A stretch of 28,868 nt of DNA from JBFMCU01 sp964428225 (GCA_964428225.1 CAYRXS010000057.1:1-28868), one strand, 5' to 3'. Shown: positions 7,951 to 16,760, counted from the first letter of the stretch. The notes: generated from the letters alone by a model not told the origin. Numbers and translations: made by a program.

Positions 7951-8714
7951 TACCTATCTCCGCCAAGGGACAGAGCGGGCGCCACCTTCTCGGCCTCCGG
8001 CCTACGTGGGGCCGGCATGTCATCCCAGGTTCGTCCGTCGAGTACCCGGCCGTTACGTTTCTTTCGAACACCGCCCCACTGCTTGAAGAAGAAGGGTACA
8101 CCCTGTCGGTGGCACTGCTTGCGGATATCCCTGACCCAGGTTGCGTCGATTGACCTAGCGCCGGGCCCACTTTCCCCGCCGACGATGACCCAGTGGATGC
8201 CGGAAAGGTCAAGAGTGTCCAACGGTCCCAGCAACGGTTCCAGCGACAAGAATCGTACGGCGGCCGGTACTTGGCGAAGGTGATCCGCCCGCCGCAGGTA
8301 CTTCGCCGTCTCAATCGAGACGCCCATCCACACGTTGGGAGGCCAGTTCAGATGGCGAGCGAGCTCGGTCAGTCTCTCCGACCGCTTGGTGAGAATCTGA
8401 AACGTGTGCCACGAGGCTGCCTCCATCGTGGCGAACACTTTTTGGATGAACGCGAGAGGGACCTTCTCGTGGAACAGGTCGCTCATGCTGTTCACGAAGA
8501 TCGTGCGCGACCTCCTCCAGGTAAGGGGGAGGTCAAGGCGATCCGGCCACAGGCGGAGGTCGAAGGCCTGCTCGTAGGGATGCCCCGGAATCCCGCGCCA
8601 TCGCTCGGCGAAGACCTCGGCATAACAGTGCTTGCACCCCGGGCTGACCTTCGTACAGCCCGTCACCGGGTTCCAGGTAGAGTCGGTCCATTCGATGGCG
8701 GATTTGTCGCTCAC
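7950..8714 (-). CDS. DUF5131 family protein (phage Gp37/Gp68-like, three-Cys motif)
   Basis: This 254-residue protein begins IEWTDSTWNPVTGC and carries GCTKVSPGCKHCYAE. Its three cysteines (20, 27, 30; C-x6-C-x2-C) recall the cluster-binding loop of radical-SAM-like proteins. Further conserved stretches are FVNSMSDLFHEKVP, WHTFQILTKRSERL, WMGVSIET, RFLSLEPLLGPL and WVIVGGESGPGARSID, all typical of the Gp37/Gp68 family (COG4422). The function is unknown; an iron-sulfur or radical-SAM-related nucleic-acid activity is inference from the Cys motif alone. GTG start with AAAGGAGG 9-10 bases upstream. It couples to tcmP, its usual neighbour. A 109-base gap separates it from the DUF499 gene, so it may also have its own transcript. 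Confidence 0.88.
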   Translation of the reverse strand: MSDKSAIEWTDSTWNPVTGCTKVSPGCKHCYAEVFAERWRGIPGHPYEQAFDLRLWPDRLDLPLTWRRSRTIFVNSMSDLFHEKVPLAFIQKVFATMEAASWHTFQILTKRSERLTELARHLNWPPNVWMGVSIETAKYLRRADHLRQVPAAVRFLSLEPLLGPLDTLDLSGIHWVIVGGESGPGARSIDATWVRDIRKQCHRQGVPFFFKQWGGVRKKRNGRVLDGRTWDDMPAPRRPEAEKVAPALSLGGDR

Positions 8715-8823
8715 CTAGGACCACCTCCTTTGTCGAGCCGCTCCGAAAGAAAAGGGGCTCTGGCCGGTCTCGGCGGGGACGGTCCGCGCCTAAGGACGCT
8801 TTGAGCTGTTCGTACTCGTCGCA

Positions 8824-11721
8824 CTAGTCTTCGTCTGACATCTGCTCAATATCCGCCTCATCTAATGGCTCCTCGACTGCGTTGCGTAGCCATGACGGAT
8901 CGAATCCCTCCGAAGACGAGCCTTCGACATTCACCGTAACGCTTCCTCCGTCGGCCTTGTCCGCTAGGTTCGCGATGGCGGGGAAGGCCTTGAAGATCTG
9001 ATCCCTCGTTGCTCTGAACTTCAGGCGGACCCTGTTCCGAAGTCCGGGAGCTAGCGTGCCTGGGGTTGGCGACGGAATACCGCTGGGGCCTCCTGGTTGC
9101 GTAGCGGTGCCCGGTTCAGGCTCCGGGGCACCGGGAACGCCTGGGGTAGGTTCTCGCACTGCAAGGTCCGGAATGGCGATCGGAACCATGATGAAGCCGG
9201 AGTCGAAATCCACCTCGTCGTCGGCGAGCACCCTCCCAATCACCAGCTTGTCCCGACTCACCTGGAACTTCCCGTCCGAGGCCAGCGCTGGTTGTGCACC
9301 ACTCGTGTATGCGAAGGCTCCTTCCGTAACGCCCCGCGCGATGCCCTTCCGCAGAACACTGGACGACTCAAGACGCGGCGGTGCGATGTCCCTGAAGAAG
9401 GACTCGAGTACTTCCGACGCCTTGATACCGAGCAACGGTTCTCCATCCGCGACCGGCTCTCCCAGCTTCACCCGCTCTGAGATTTTGCGAGGGGTCACGC
9501 TCCCGTGTACGCGAGGAGTCCCCACGCTCGTAAGAAGCTCCATGATTCTTTCGTGAATGCCTGCAGCCTGAAGGGGCCGACCGCCACGCTCCACCCGTTC
9601 GACATCGATCTCTCCGCCTTCCACGCGTGGCAGCCACACAGCTGCGTACAGGTCGCGGAAGCACGATTCTGCTGCGGCCTCTTCCGTGCGTCTCCTCTCC
9701 TTCAGCTGGTCCAGCTGGTCCTTCGTCAGTCGCAGCTGCTGCTTCTTGGCATCCACGCGCTCGATGGCCAGGAGATACCGCACCGCGCGCCGAAGCGCCT
9801 CGATTTGCCTCTTGTCGGGAATGGCCAACCCGAGACCGTTGCGGTAGCGCCTCGGACGATCCCCATACTTCGACAGCAACTCCTTGGCCTGGCGATCCTG
9901 GTCGGCCTTGCTCTCCCCCGCGAACTCAAGCGGAAGGTAGGCCACCAAAAAGCGGGGGTCTTCATCGGGAATGTCCTGGCTCTTCCCAGGCCAAACCACC
10001 ACCGTGTGGTGTCCCGCGAGCCGAGCGTCGAGCATTTCCTTGGTCTTGTCCCGAACGGGTCCGCGTCCCTTGGCTTGGGCTTCCTCACGAGACACGCTCT
10101 GTTCCGCATCTTCGATGAGCTTCGTGACGTTGGGGTCCTTCTTGAAGCAGTACCGAACTCCGTCGTAATGCAGGTAGAGACACGCGTTGCGGAGCTCGGA
10201 GAGCACTGCCGTGGCCGTGATGTTGTCGAGGTCGGGACCCACGCACGCCGCGAGGAGCTCGCTCTCTGTCACGCCGGGGGGAAGGGTTTCCGCGTCACCC
10301 GCTCCTTCGCGTCGGAGTCCGCCGAACGAGTACAAGAGGATCGCCGTAGCGAGGCGGGTCGCCGGTTTGACGCTGGCCAACGCGGGCGTCTCTCTCGCCA
10401 TCCGCTCATCGATCCGCTTTGCCCGGGCGTTCGGCCCATCGATGTCCGCCGTGATCACCGGATCGTAGTCGTTCTGAACGCCGAGTTCCTTCAGCATCTT
10501 GACCCGCACGTCCACGTCCTTGAGCGGCACGTCGCCAGGACCCAGGAGCGGCTGGGCGCCGCCGTTTCTCTTGAGAGAGTGCAGGGACGAGGCGAGAAAG
10601 CGAAGCGCACCCCGCGTCCGCTGGAAGGCGTCTACGGCGGTCCAACGCTCCCGCATGACATCGATGAGCGCCGGGTGGAAGGGGTAGGCCTCGCGCATTC
10701 GGTCACGGAGCAGGCGGCCTTCTTCTTCGGCCTGCTGCCGTTCGGCGGGTGTTTCGGCGTGCGCCCTCTGCATTCCCGTGACGACTTCTTGATACGAAGT
10801 CGCAACCTCGGTGGCCAAACTGTGGTCCGGGGCAGCGCCGAGGAGACGACGCTGCAGAATGGGGAGCACCTCGTCGCCAGTCACCGGCTCTCGAAGCTGG
10901 TCGACCCGTGCGGCGAGCTTGTCGATCTCGGCGAGCAAGGCGACGTTCCCGAGCGCCTCCCGTGCGCTCCAGGTCAGCGAGTACACGAGCGCCGCGTTAG
11001 TGCTTCCGGACACCTCGACGGTCAGGCTCTGGAAAAAGTCCTTGGCCTGTCGTTGGAGGGTCGAATCGAGCACGCCCACCGCAGCTGCTCGCTCCATGTA
11101 CTTCAGCACCTCATCGAGCAGGAGAAGAACTGGACGTCCGCCGGAGCCCTTGGTGAGAACATCTCGGATCACGTCACCGCCAGGAGCCACGCGATCCTGG
11201 TCATGCTCCGCGACGATGGGGAAGGCTTTCTCCGGATCGATTTGCCAGGCGAGCCAACCCCACATGGTTCGGATCGTGCGTCCGTCTTCGAGCTCCTTTC
11301 CGTTGCGGGCGTCGAACTTCTCCCCGTCGAATACCGCAACCGCCACGTTCTTGGGCCGTGCAAACCCCTTCCCTTCGGGTATGCAGTCGAGGGCCTCCCG
11401 CTTGCGGGCGGCATGGAGGAGCGACGCCAGAGTGTGCGACTTACCACCGCCGAACGGCGTGCGGAGCTTGAGCACACGGTTGTAACCTGACTTCCCCGCG
11501 AGCGACGCCATGACTTCCTCGAGGAGTTTCTGAAGATCGGATGTCAGGTACGTCGCCCGGAAGAAGGCCTCCGGGTCCCGGCTCACAACCGGAACGTTGG
11601 GGTCGCCCGAGGCGATCGCTCCGAGGTCGATGGCAAAGACCGCCTCGGTGAGCGCACCCGCTTCGACATCGGGGTGCAATTTGACGAGGTCGGTCCACGG
11701 ACGGAGGGCTCGCGTGCTCAA
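8824..11721 (-). CDS. DUF499 family large P-loop ATPase
   Basis: This 965-residue protein belongs to the DUF499/COG1483 AAA-type ATPases found in defence islands. The start has the conserved LVKLHPDVEAGALTEAVFAID. Walker A is TPFGGGKSHT at 88-97 and Walker B is PVLLLLDE at 197-204. A helical region with LRDRMREAYPFHPALIDVM follows. The C-terminal third includes a Pro/Gly-rich linker near residue 870 and an acidic end (IEQMSDED). Translation appears to start at TTG (11721), supported by GGAGG 7 bases upstream and by a TTGA overlap with the preceding gene. In this setting it probably powers assembly or DNA loading of the methylase/helicase complex; that is inferred from context. Confidence 0.88.
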   Translation of the reverse strand: MSTRALRPWTDLVKLHPDVEAGALTEAVFAIDLGAIASGDPNVPVVSRDPEAFFRATYLTSDLQKLLEEVMASLAGKSGYNRVLKLRTPFGGGKSHTLASLLHAARKREALDCIPEGKGFARPKNVAVAVFDGEKFDARNGKELEDGRTIRTMWGWLAWQIDPEKAFPIVAEHDQDRVAPGGDVIRDVLTKGSGGRPVLLLLDEVLKYMERAAAVGVLDSTLQRQAKDFFQSLTVEVSGSTNAALVYSLTWSAREALGNVALLAEIDKLAARVDQLREPVTGDEVLPILQRRLLGAAPDHSLATEVATSYQEVVTGMQRAHAETPAERQQAEEEGRLLRDRMREAYPFHPALIDVMRERWTAVDAFQRTRGALRFLASSLHSLKRNGGAQPLLGPGDVPLKDVDVRVKMLKELGVQNDYDPVITADIDGPNARAKRIDERMARETPALASVKPATRLATAILLYSFGGLRREGAGDAETLPPGVTESELLAACVGPDLDNITATAVLSELRNACLYLHYDGVRYCFKKDPNVTKLIEDAEQSVSREEAQAKGRGPVRDKTKEMLDARLAGHHTVVVWPGKSQDIPDEDPRFLVAYLPLEFAGESKADQDRQAKELLSKYGDRPRRYRNGLGLAIPDKRQIEALRRAVRYLLAIERVDAKKQQLRLTKDQLDQLKERRRTEEAAAESCFRDLYAAVWLPRVEGGEIDVERVERGGRPLQAAGIHERIMELLTSVGTPRVHGSVTPRKISERVKLGEPVADGEPLLGIKASEVLESFFRDIAPPRLESSSVLRKGIARGVTEGAFAYTSGAQPALASDGKFQVSRDKLVIGRVLADDEVDFDSGFIMVPIAIPDLAVREPTPGVPGAPEPEPGTATQPGGPSGIPSPTPGTLAPGLRNRVRLKFRATRDQIFKAFPAIANLADKADGGSVTVNVEGSSSEGFDPSWLRNAVEEPLDEADIEQMSDED

Positions 11722-12578
11722 GGGTTCGCCTCCATATCGAAGAGAGTCGGGCCTGTAGCGGCATTGCGCTTCTCGGGCTGAATCTTCGGGTAAAAGACCC
11801 CGATCACGACCCAGGTCTTCGGGTAGGCGAGGATGGTTCCCACGAAGAAGTGGGCGTCCTTATCGGCGCCGCAAAGCTCGCCCAGGAATTTCGCTCGCAC
11901 CTTGTCCGCTGCATCCTTGTGCGAAAGTCCTTGATCCACAAGCCTCCAGAAAAGCGCCCCGACCTCCCAGTCCTCGATCATCATCCGATGCCCCGTGCAC
12001 CGCGAATCATCGCACTCGAACTGGTAGTGAAACTTGAAGGGAACCTTGCGGGGAGGCTCTTTGCTGACCGTGCGGGTCTCCCACAACCTGGCCTGCTGGA
12101 GCGCGGCCTTGAAACCGGCCTTCCAGTCGGGATCGTCGGCCGAGACTACGAGGTCATGCACCTTCTTCGGCTTAAAGATGCCCAGGGATGTCCGGTCGGC
12201 CTTTCGACGGTCTTGCAGCTCTTCCATGGAGCGCGCTTTCTTCGCCAGGGCATAGCGAGCGCGCTCGGCCCAGTTCCCCGGGTTGCTCTTGATAGGCTCA
12301 CCCAGCTTCTGGATCGAGTCGCAGTCGGGCCGATAGCTCTCCTTCCGCACGTCACGCCCTCGGTGTTTCTCGGCGACGACCTCGATCCACTGATACTTCT
12401 TGTACTGCTGGCTGAACGGCAAGTCGCGGAAGTTGACCGGGTACAGACGGATGAAATCTCCGGTCTCCGTCACTCCGGCCGTGCAGACCAGCTCATCGTA
12501 CTTCGCCGACGGGATCGGATACGTCTTCACGGTGATGAGCACCTTGAGTTTCTGCTTAGTGTCCGTGCGGCCCATCAT
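11718..12578 (-). CDS. Conserved protein of unknown function in defence operon
   Basis: I do not recognise a named family for this 286-residue protein. The N-terminal domain carries ITVKTYPIPSAKYDELVCTA, then DFIRLYPVNFRDL and YKKYQWIEV, a pattern I associate with uncharacterised bacterial proteins. The C-terminal half has ECDDSRCTGHRMMIEDWE with Cys189, Cys194 and His197, a possible metal site, and a later DAHFFVGT. It ends TLFDMEANP, while the methylase of the same operon ends TLFDTGRK. The ATG at 12578 overlaps the DUF488 stop (ATGA) and has GGAGG 10 bases upstream; upstream in-frame starts lie inside the DUF488 gene and are rejected. It couples to DUF499 by TTGA. A nucleic-acid-binding or recognition role is a guess. 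Confidence 0.75.
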   Translation of the reverse strand: MMGRTDTKQKLKVLITVKTYPIPSAKYDELVCTAGVTETGDFIRLYPVNFRDLPFSQQYKKYQWIEVVAEKHRGRDVRKESYRPDCDSIQKLGEPIKSNPGNWAERARYALAKKARSMEELQDRRKADRTSLGIFKPKKVHDLVVSADDPDWKAGFKAALQQARLWETRTVSKEPPRKVPFKFHYQFECDDSRCTGHRMMIEDWEVGALFWRLVDQGLSHKDAADKVRAKFLGELCGADKDAHFFVGTILAYPKTWVVIGVFYPKIQPEKRNAATGPTLFDMEANP

Positions 12579-13477
12579 AGGTGAACCACCTCCAGGCCGG
12601 TCGTCTGCGCCACCGCCTCGGCCAATCGGCTTCGGTGGCAACAACGGACATCCTTCTCCACACAGACGAGTACCGAAGGCTGCCGGTGCATGAGGCGGCC
12701 CACATCCTCCACTTCAGTCGAACGCTCAGGCAGCATCGTCTGCTCGTATCGATTGAGGAGGCGTTGATATGAGGCAAAGCCGTTTAGACCGGCTCGGGCG
12801 GCGCTGGGTATTCCCAAGCTCGGCACGTGGCGGTATTCAAGCCCCAGCTTCTTGCATAACTCGCTTAACCGTAGGCCAGAGAATCCGTACTTGCGGGAAA
12901 CTGGATTCGCTCTGACGTCGACGACTACGTCGATGCCTCGCTTCAGGAGGTCGTTGAAGAAGGCGTCCACGGACCTCCCCTCGTACCCGGCCGTGTAGAC
13001 GGCGGCGGGCGCCTTCTTGGGTCGTTGGACTGATGCTAGGCGGCGCTCTTCTTTCAGCTCGCTGTTCAGCGCGAACCACGGATACCTGCTGTAGACGTCT
13101 CGTATCAAGGCCTTCTGATTCATCCGTCCGTAACGACTGAGTACGTCGGCCACAGCAGCATGGATGAACGCAGGAAGCTCTTCGGCCTTCTTCTCCGCCA
13201 GTTCGAGAGTACGCCCGCAGAGCGCGATGCGTTCTTCCTCGGTCGTCACGTACCCGTTCTGCCGGAGGCTGCCGAGGTCCCAGTAGAGCGTGAAGGAGAA
13301 GGGCCCGAAGTTGTACGGCACGAAGTCGTAGAAACTCGGGTTCCTCTCCAGGCCGGTCTCCTGGCGGAGCAGGAAGACGAGCTTCACGAAGACCGTCGGC
13401 GACAGCGGCTTGCCGGCCTGCGTGAGGAGGCTCAAGACTGTCTTCTGCCGTATCAGCACAGATTCTCTCCCGGGCAC
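12575..13477 (-). CDS. DUF488 protein with N-terminal Panacea-like domain
   Basis: This 300-residue, two-domain protein has an N-terminal region (about 8-100) with FVKLVFLLRQETG, FVPYNFGPFSFTLYWDL and LRQNGYV. This resembles the DUF4065/Panacea (SocA-like) domain best known from antitoxins. The C-terminal domain (about 155-300) is DUF488: YTAGYEGRSVDAFF, VVDVRANPVSR at 185-195, and VLVCVEKDVRCCHR at 269-282 with the family's C-H-R ending. DUF488 has no established activity. The GTG start at 13477 follows a weakly spaced GGAGGA; a second GTG at 13459, preceded by GGGAGAG at 5 bases, is equally plausible and loses only six residues. It lies 9 bases after the methylase gene. Confidence 0.82.
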   Translation of the reverse strand: MPGRESVLIRQKTVLSLLTQAGKPLSPTVFVKLVFLLRQETGLERNPSFYDFVPYNFGPFSFTLYWDLGSLRQNGYVTTEEERIALCGRTLELAEKKAEELPAFIHAAVADVLSRYGRMNQKALIRDVYSRYPWFALNSELKEERRLASVQRPKKAPAAVYTAGYEGRSVDAFFNDLLKRGIDVVVDVRANPVSRKYGFSGLRLSELCKKLGLEYRHVPSLGIPSAARAGLNGFASYQRLLNRYEQTMLPERSTEVEDVGRLMHRQPSVLVCVEKDVRCCHRSRLAEAVAQTTGLEVVHL

Positions 13478-13486
13478 GCTTCCATG

Positions 13487-16450
13487 CTACTTCCTCCCCG
13501 TGTCGAACAGCGTGCCTTCATCAGCGGCGAGCCGCTGGTCGATGAGCGCCCGCCAGTTGGCGACCAGTTTCTTGAGAGCCGCCTGCTCCGCCGCCGTCGT
13601 GGCCACAGTGTGCTCCGGTCCGTTGTCCTTCTTACCCGCGAGGGTGGTTCCGGCCAGGGCCTGGGCCACCAGGCGCAAGCGTTCCCGGTCGGGCCGAGCC
13701 TCGTCGAGGAATCGCTTCAGGTTGCGGGGCTGGTTCTCCACGAGCCAGAGGATACGGTGGAGTGCGTCGACGAGGGGGGCCGGCGCGCCGCCGTCCTCCG
13801 GCAGGCCCAGCTTCTCGTCCTCCCCCCGCTCCGTAAAATCCCGAAGGCGATACTTCCCCTTCTTCTTTTCGACCAGCGCGTGCCGCCCGGTTGAGAGGCC
13901 CTTCTGGCCGTCGAGCTCGACGTTCTGGCCGTAGGTGAACACGATGGCCTCGCCCGCGTCCATCTCAGCAGCCTTGTAGGCATAGCGCCAGAGCACGTAG
14001 AACCGGCTCGGGCCGTCCACGGCCGCCACGCCGCTGCCGGCCATGCCGAAGATCTTCTCCAGAAGCGTCTCGAGGACTACTCCTTCCACCTCGGCGAGGA
14101 ACTTCTCGGCCGGGACCTCCATGCCGCTGTGATACTCAACTCGGGAGAAACGCGTGAAGGCTCGGAGTCCCGCACCCACGGCAGCGATCACCAGGTCCGC
14201 GCCGGTGATCCCCATCTTCCAGAGTGAATCCACCCGCTCCCGGACGATCTTCTCCAGTTCAGGCCGAACCTCGTCTTCATAGGAACCTGTGGCCGCCTCT
14301 CCACGCTTCCTGGCGACGAGGAAAATGCTCGACGCGAGAGCCGCCGACTCCTGGGCGCGGAGTCGACCGGGCTTCTCCGTATCCAGCGGCCAAGCTTCCG
14401 TGACGATAAAGCCCGCGCGCCGAAGCGCATCGACCAGGGTCGACCACCCGAGGGTGGTCTTGTGCGCGTAGACGACGGTGAGTTGACCTCCCGGTTTCAG
14501 GACACGGCTCGCTTCGGAGAAGGACTGGGCCATCATCTCTTCGTAGGCCACCTTTGCCGTCTCGCGGTTACCACCATACCGCATGGGCTCTGCCACCGCT
14601 TCCTTCTTCTTGGGAGTCAACTCGGTGGCGAAGTGTGCCGGATACAGGTGAGCGATCGTTCGCTTCAGCCACACGTAGAAGAAATCTGAGATATCGGCGT
14701 AGGGGACGTTGTCGTAGTACGGGGGATCGGTGATGACCGCGTCGAAGCTACAGTCGGCCCATGGCACGGCGGTGGCGGATCCTCTCTCCACAGATGCGAA
14801 GAGGGGCATCCCGGCATCGCCGAGCGCGGCGGGTACGTCGTCGATACCCGAAATCCAGCTCGCGCCGTCAGGGTTGAATACGTTAGTCTCAGCGTAGTCC
14901 CATACCATTGGGAGAGCATGTCGGCCGAACGTATGGACGACTCCTCGTCCGCCAGTGTAATTGAACACGCATAGGCTAGAATTGAAGTCGGCGAGGCGGT
15001 CGACGACAGCAGCAAGCATGGTCGTCACGGCTATAAACCGTTCGCGCTGATGCCCCGCGGCCTGCATTGCCAGCTCGGCCTCCCGTACGACGGTCGCGAG
15101 CGACAGCAGCGACAGTACCTGCCGTGTTGAGAAGAGATCGCCCCAGACGCTCAAGCCGTAGGGTTGAATCCGGAATCCAAGGGTGCCTCGGGGAGGAAGC
15201 GGCTCACTCGGCACATCCAACCCGCCACGTTCGCAGATCGCCTGGAGCGCGCGCGCAACAGCCTTCTTCGCCGGAATGAACGAGGACACATCGTCTGCAG
15301 AGAGGTAAACCTTTCCGTTCTCTCCCTTCCGGGTGCAGGCAATCGCCATCATCTGTTCATCGAGGCGACCGGCGCAGCCTTCGGCCTTTATGTACTTACT
15401 GTCCGCAACGGTGCTGCAGAAAGGACACGTCGCGTTGCCACCCTCCGATCCCAGCGACGGGTCGAACCCCAACCCACTCGCCGACTGCGCCTCGACAACC
15501 TCGAGGCGAACCTGCTTGGCGCCCTTCGGTGCGACCACGCGCAGGGCAACGTACCGACCGCCGCCCTTCTTGCTGCTCTTCTTGCAGAGCCACGTCTGCT
15601 TGACGAGGGGCACAGTGGCACCGCATGAGCGGTTCTTGCAGCGAACCGTCCGCGTCCACAGGTAGGCGACGGGCATTAGGTAGCCAGGCGGGACCTCCTC
15701 GCGTCCCGTCCCTTCCCAGAGACGCATCTGATTCTGTGCGCGTTTGCCCTTGAACTCCGGGTCCGGGATCAGCGGATAGAGATCGCCGATCTCCGCACGG
15801 ACCTTCTCCAGGACCCATTTGCCCCAGTAGCGGACCTCCTCGGCCAGGCCGCCCCAGGTTGTCTCGCCCATGTCGTTCTTCGGACCGGTCATGCCGCGAG
15901 CCGTCGGGTCAGGCCGGCCGTACTTCTGCGGGTAGACGAGGGTGCAGAGTTCGATGATGTGGGCCACGGGGTTTAGATCGAGCGCGTAGGCCTCACATCC
16001 GAGTCGTAGCGCCTCCAGCGGAATCGCCCCGCCGCCGGCGAACATGTCCAGCACCTTGGGCCGAGGCGCACGTTCCTCAACGATGTCCTCGACCGTGACC
16101 GGCTTTCCAGTCTCCTTGGAGAGCCGCTCCGCGTGGGCCTCAAGGATGTGCTTCTGCGCCTCGGCAATGGCCTGGGGTGCACCAGGGTATTTGCAGAGCC
16201 TTTCCACGAACTTGGCCGCGTTCGCGCGGGTCAGACTGTCCCGCTTCCCCTCCGGGCCGTTCGCCGGCCGGAAGCGGCTCACTGGAACGAGCGCCCCATA
16301 CACTGCAGCGCGGCAGGCTACGAGCGGCCGCCGCGCCCACCAGAGGTGCAGCGTCGAGATGTGCCCCTTGCGGACGGACTTCTCCCGCGAGGCCTCCTTG
16401 CTAATGACCTGGATCGGGAGGTAGTCCTCTACAAGCCGTCGGTCGTCCAA
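13487..16450 (-). CDS. DUF1156 adenine-specific DNA methylase with Zn-ribbon
   Basis: This 987-residue protein is of the DUF1156/COG1743 type and modifies adenine in DNA using SAM. Near the N-terminus it has ASREKSVRKGHISTLHLWWA, the DUF1156 signature. Motif I is VLDMFAGGGAIPLEA at about 133-147, and the catalytic DPPY is at about 575-578 in VITDPPYYDNVPYADISDFF. Between them lie Zn-ribbon cysteines (CKNRSC near 271-276 and CPFC near 342-345). The start is judged to be TTG at 16450, with GGAG 9 bases upstream and directly after the stop of the GIY-YIG-like gene (TAACTTG). The open frame extends to 16744 but that part is the shadow of the GIY-YIG-like gene. GTG at 16465 is an alternative. It is the probable self-modification enzyme of the system. 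Confidence 0.92.
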   Translation of the reverse strand: MDDRRLVEDYLPIQVISKEASREKSVRKGHISTLHLWWARRPLVACRAAVYGALVPVSRFRPANGPEGKRDSLTRANAAKFVERLCKYPGAPQAIAEAQKHILEAHAERLSKETGKPVTVEDIVEERAPRPKVLDMFAGGGAIPLEALRLGCEAYALDLNPVAHIIELCTLVYPQKYGRPDPTARGMTGPKNDMGETTWGGLAEEVRYWGKWVLEKVRAEIGDLYPLIPDPEFKGKRAQNQMRLWEGTGREEVPPGYLMPVAYLWTRTVRCKNRSCGATVPLVKQTWLCKKSSKKGGGRYVALRVVAPKGAKQVRLEVVEAQSASGLGFDPSLGSEGGNATCPFCSTVADSKYIKAEGCAGRLDEQMMAIACTRKGENGKVYLSADDVSSFIPAKKAVARALQAICERGGLDVPSEPLPPRGTLGFRIQPYGLSVWGDLFSTRQVLSLLSLATVVREAELAMQAAGHQRERFIAVTTMLAAVVDRLADFNSSLCVFNYTGGRGVVHTFGRHALPMVWDYAETNVFNPDGASWISGIDDVPAALGDAGMPLFASVERGSATAVPWADCSFDAVITDPPYYDNVPYADISDFFYVWLKRTIAHLYPAHFATELTPKKKEAVAEPMRYGGNRETAKVAYEEMMAQSFSEASRVLKPGGQLTVVYAHKTTLGWSTLVDALRRAGFIVTEAWPLDTEKPGRLRAQESAALASSIFLVARKRGEAATGSYEDEVRPELEKIVRERVDSLWKMGITGADLVIAAVGAGLRAFTRFSRVEYHSGMEVPAEKFLAEVEGVVLETLLEKIFGMAGSGVAAVDGPSRFYVLWRYAYKAAEMDAGEAIVFTYGQNVELDGQKGLSTGRHALVEKKKGKYRLRDFTERGEDEKLGLPEDGGAPAPLVDALHRILWLVENQPRNLKRFLDEARPDRERLRLVAQALAGTTLAGKKDNGPEHTVATTAAEQAALKKLVANWRALIDQRLAADEGTLFDTGRK

Positions 16451-16451
16451 G

Positions 16452-16760
16452 TTAACGATCTCCACAAAGCGGTTGTTCAAGCTGACGCAGTCTGCTCTCG
16501 ATCTGGCCTCGCCCTGTCTTCTGGAGGTTGGGCGTATAGTGGACAGCGTAGTGGATCGTGCCTCGGCAATTCCGTTGCCACTGGTCGGCACGGTCGTGAT
16601 TGAGAACACGCTCCTGCAGGTCGTGTGACTCGCCAACATCCAGGCACGTCCAAGTCTCGCCGTTCTTGCACCAGATAACGTACACACCGGCCCGGGTCTC
16701 CAGCTGGTTCGCCGAAGTGAAGGCACCCTCGAAGTGGTAGCCATGTCGTTCGAAGCTCAT
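16452..16760 (-). CDS. Small GIY-YIG-like protein
   Basis: This 102-residue protein has the layout of the GIY-YIG nuclease fold: GVY at 25-27, then LDVGESHDLQERVLNH with DVG (41-43) in the YIG position, Arg51 and His55 at the expected spacing, and Glu88 in a helix (GQIESRLRQLE) where the metal-binding Glu lies. The tyrosine of YIG is replaced by Asp, so activity is not certain. The gene is embedded between helicase and methylase: its ATG overlaps the helicase stop (ATGA) and its TAA abuts the methylase TTG. It is probably made in fixed proportion with both. It could be the nuclease of the system or a DNA-binding derivative. A longer in-frame reading up to 16961 lies inside the helicase gene and is rejected. 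Confidence 0.72.
   Translation of the reverse strand: MSFERHGYHFEGAFTSANQLETRAGVYVIWCKNGETWTCLDVGESHDLQERVLNHDRADQWQRNCRGTIHYAVHYTPNLQKTGRGQIESRLRQLEQPLCGDR

Noticed and set aside
9505..11490. 661-residue plus-strand open frame
   Set aside because: It is antisense to the DUF499 gene, whose motifs and ribosome-binding site are clear. GC-rich third codon positions keep the opposite frame open.
16451..16744. N-terminal extension of the methylase
   Set aside because: It covers the GIY-YIG-like gene in another frame and lacks any family similarity before the conserved N-terminus.
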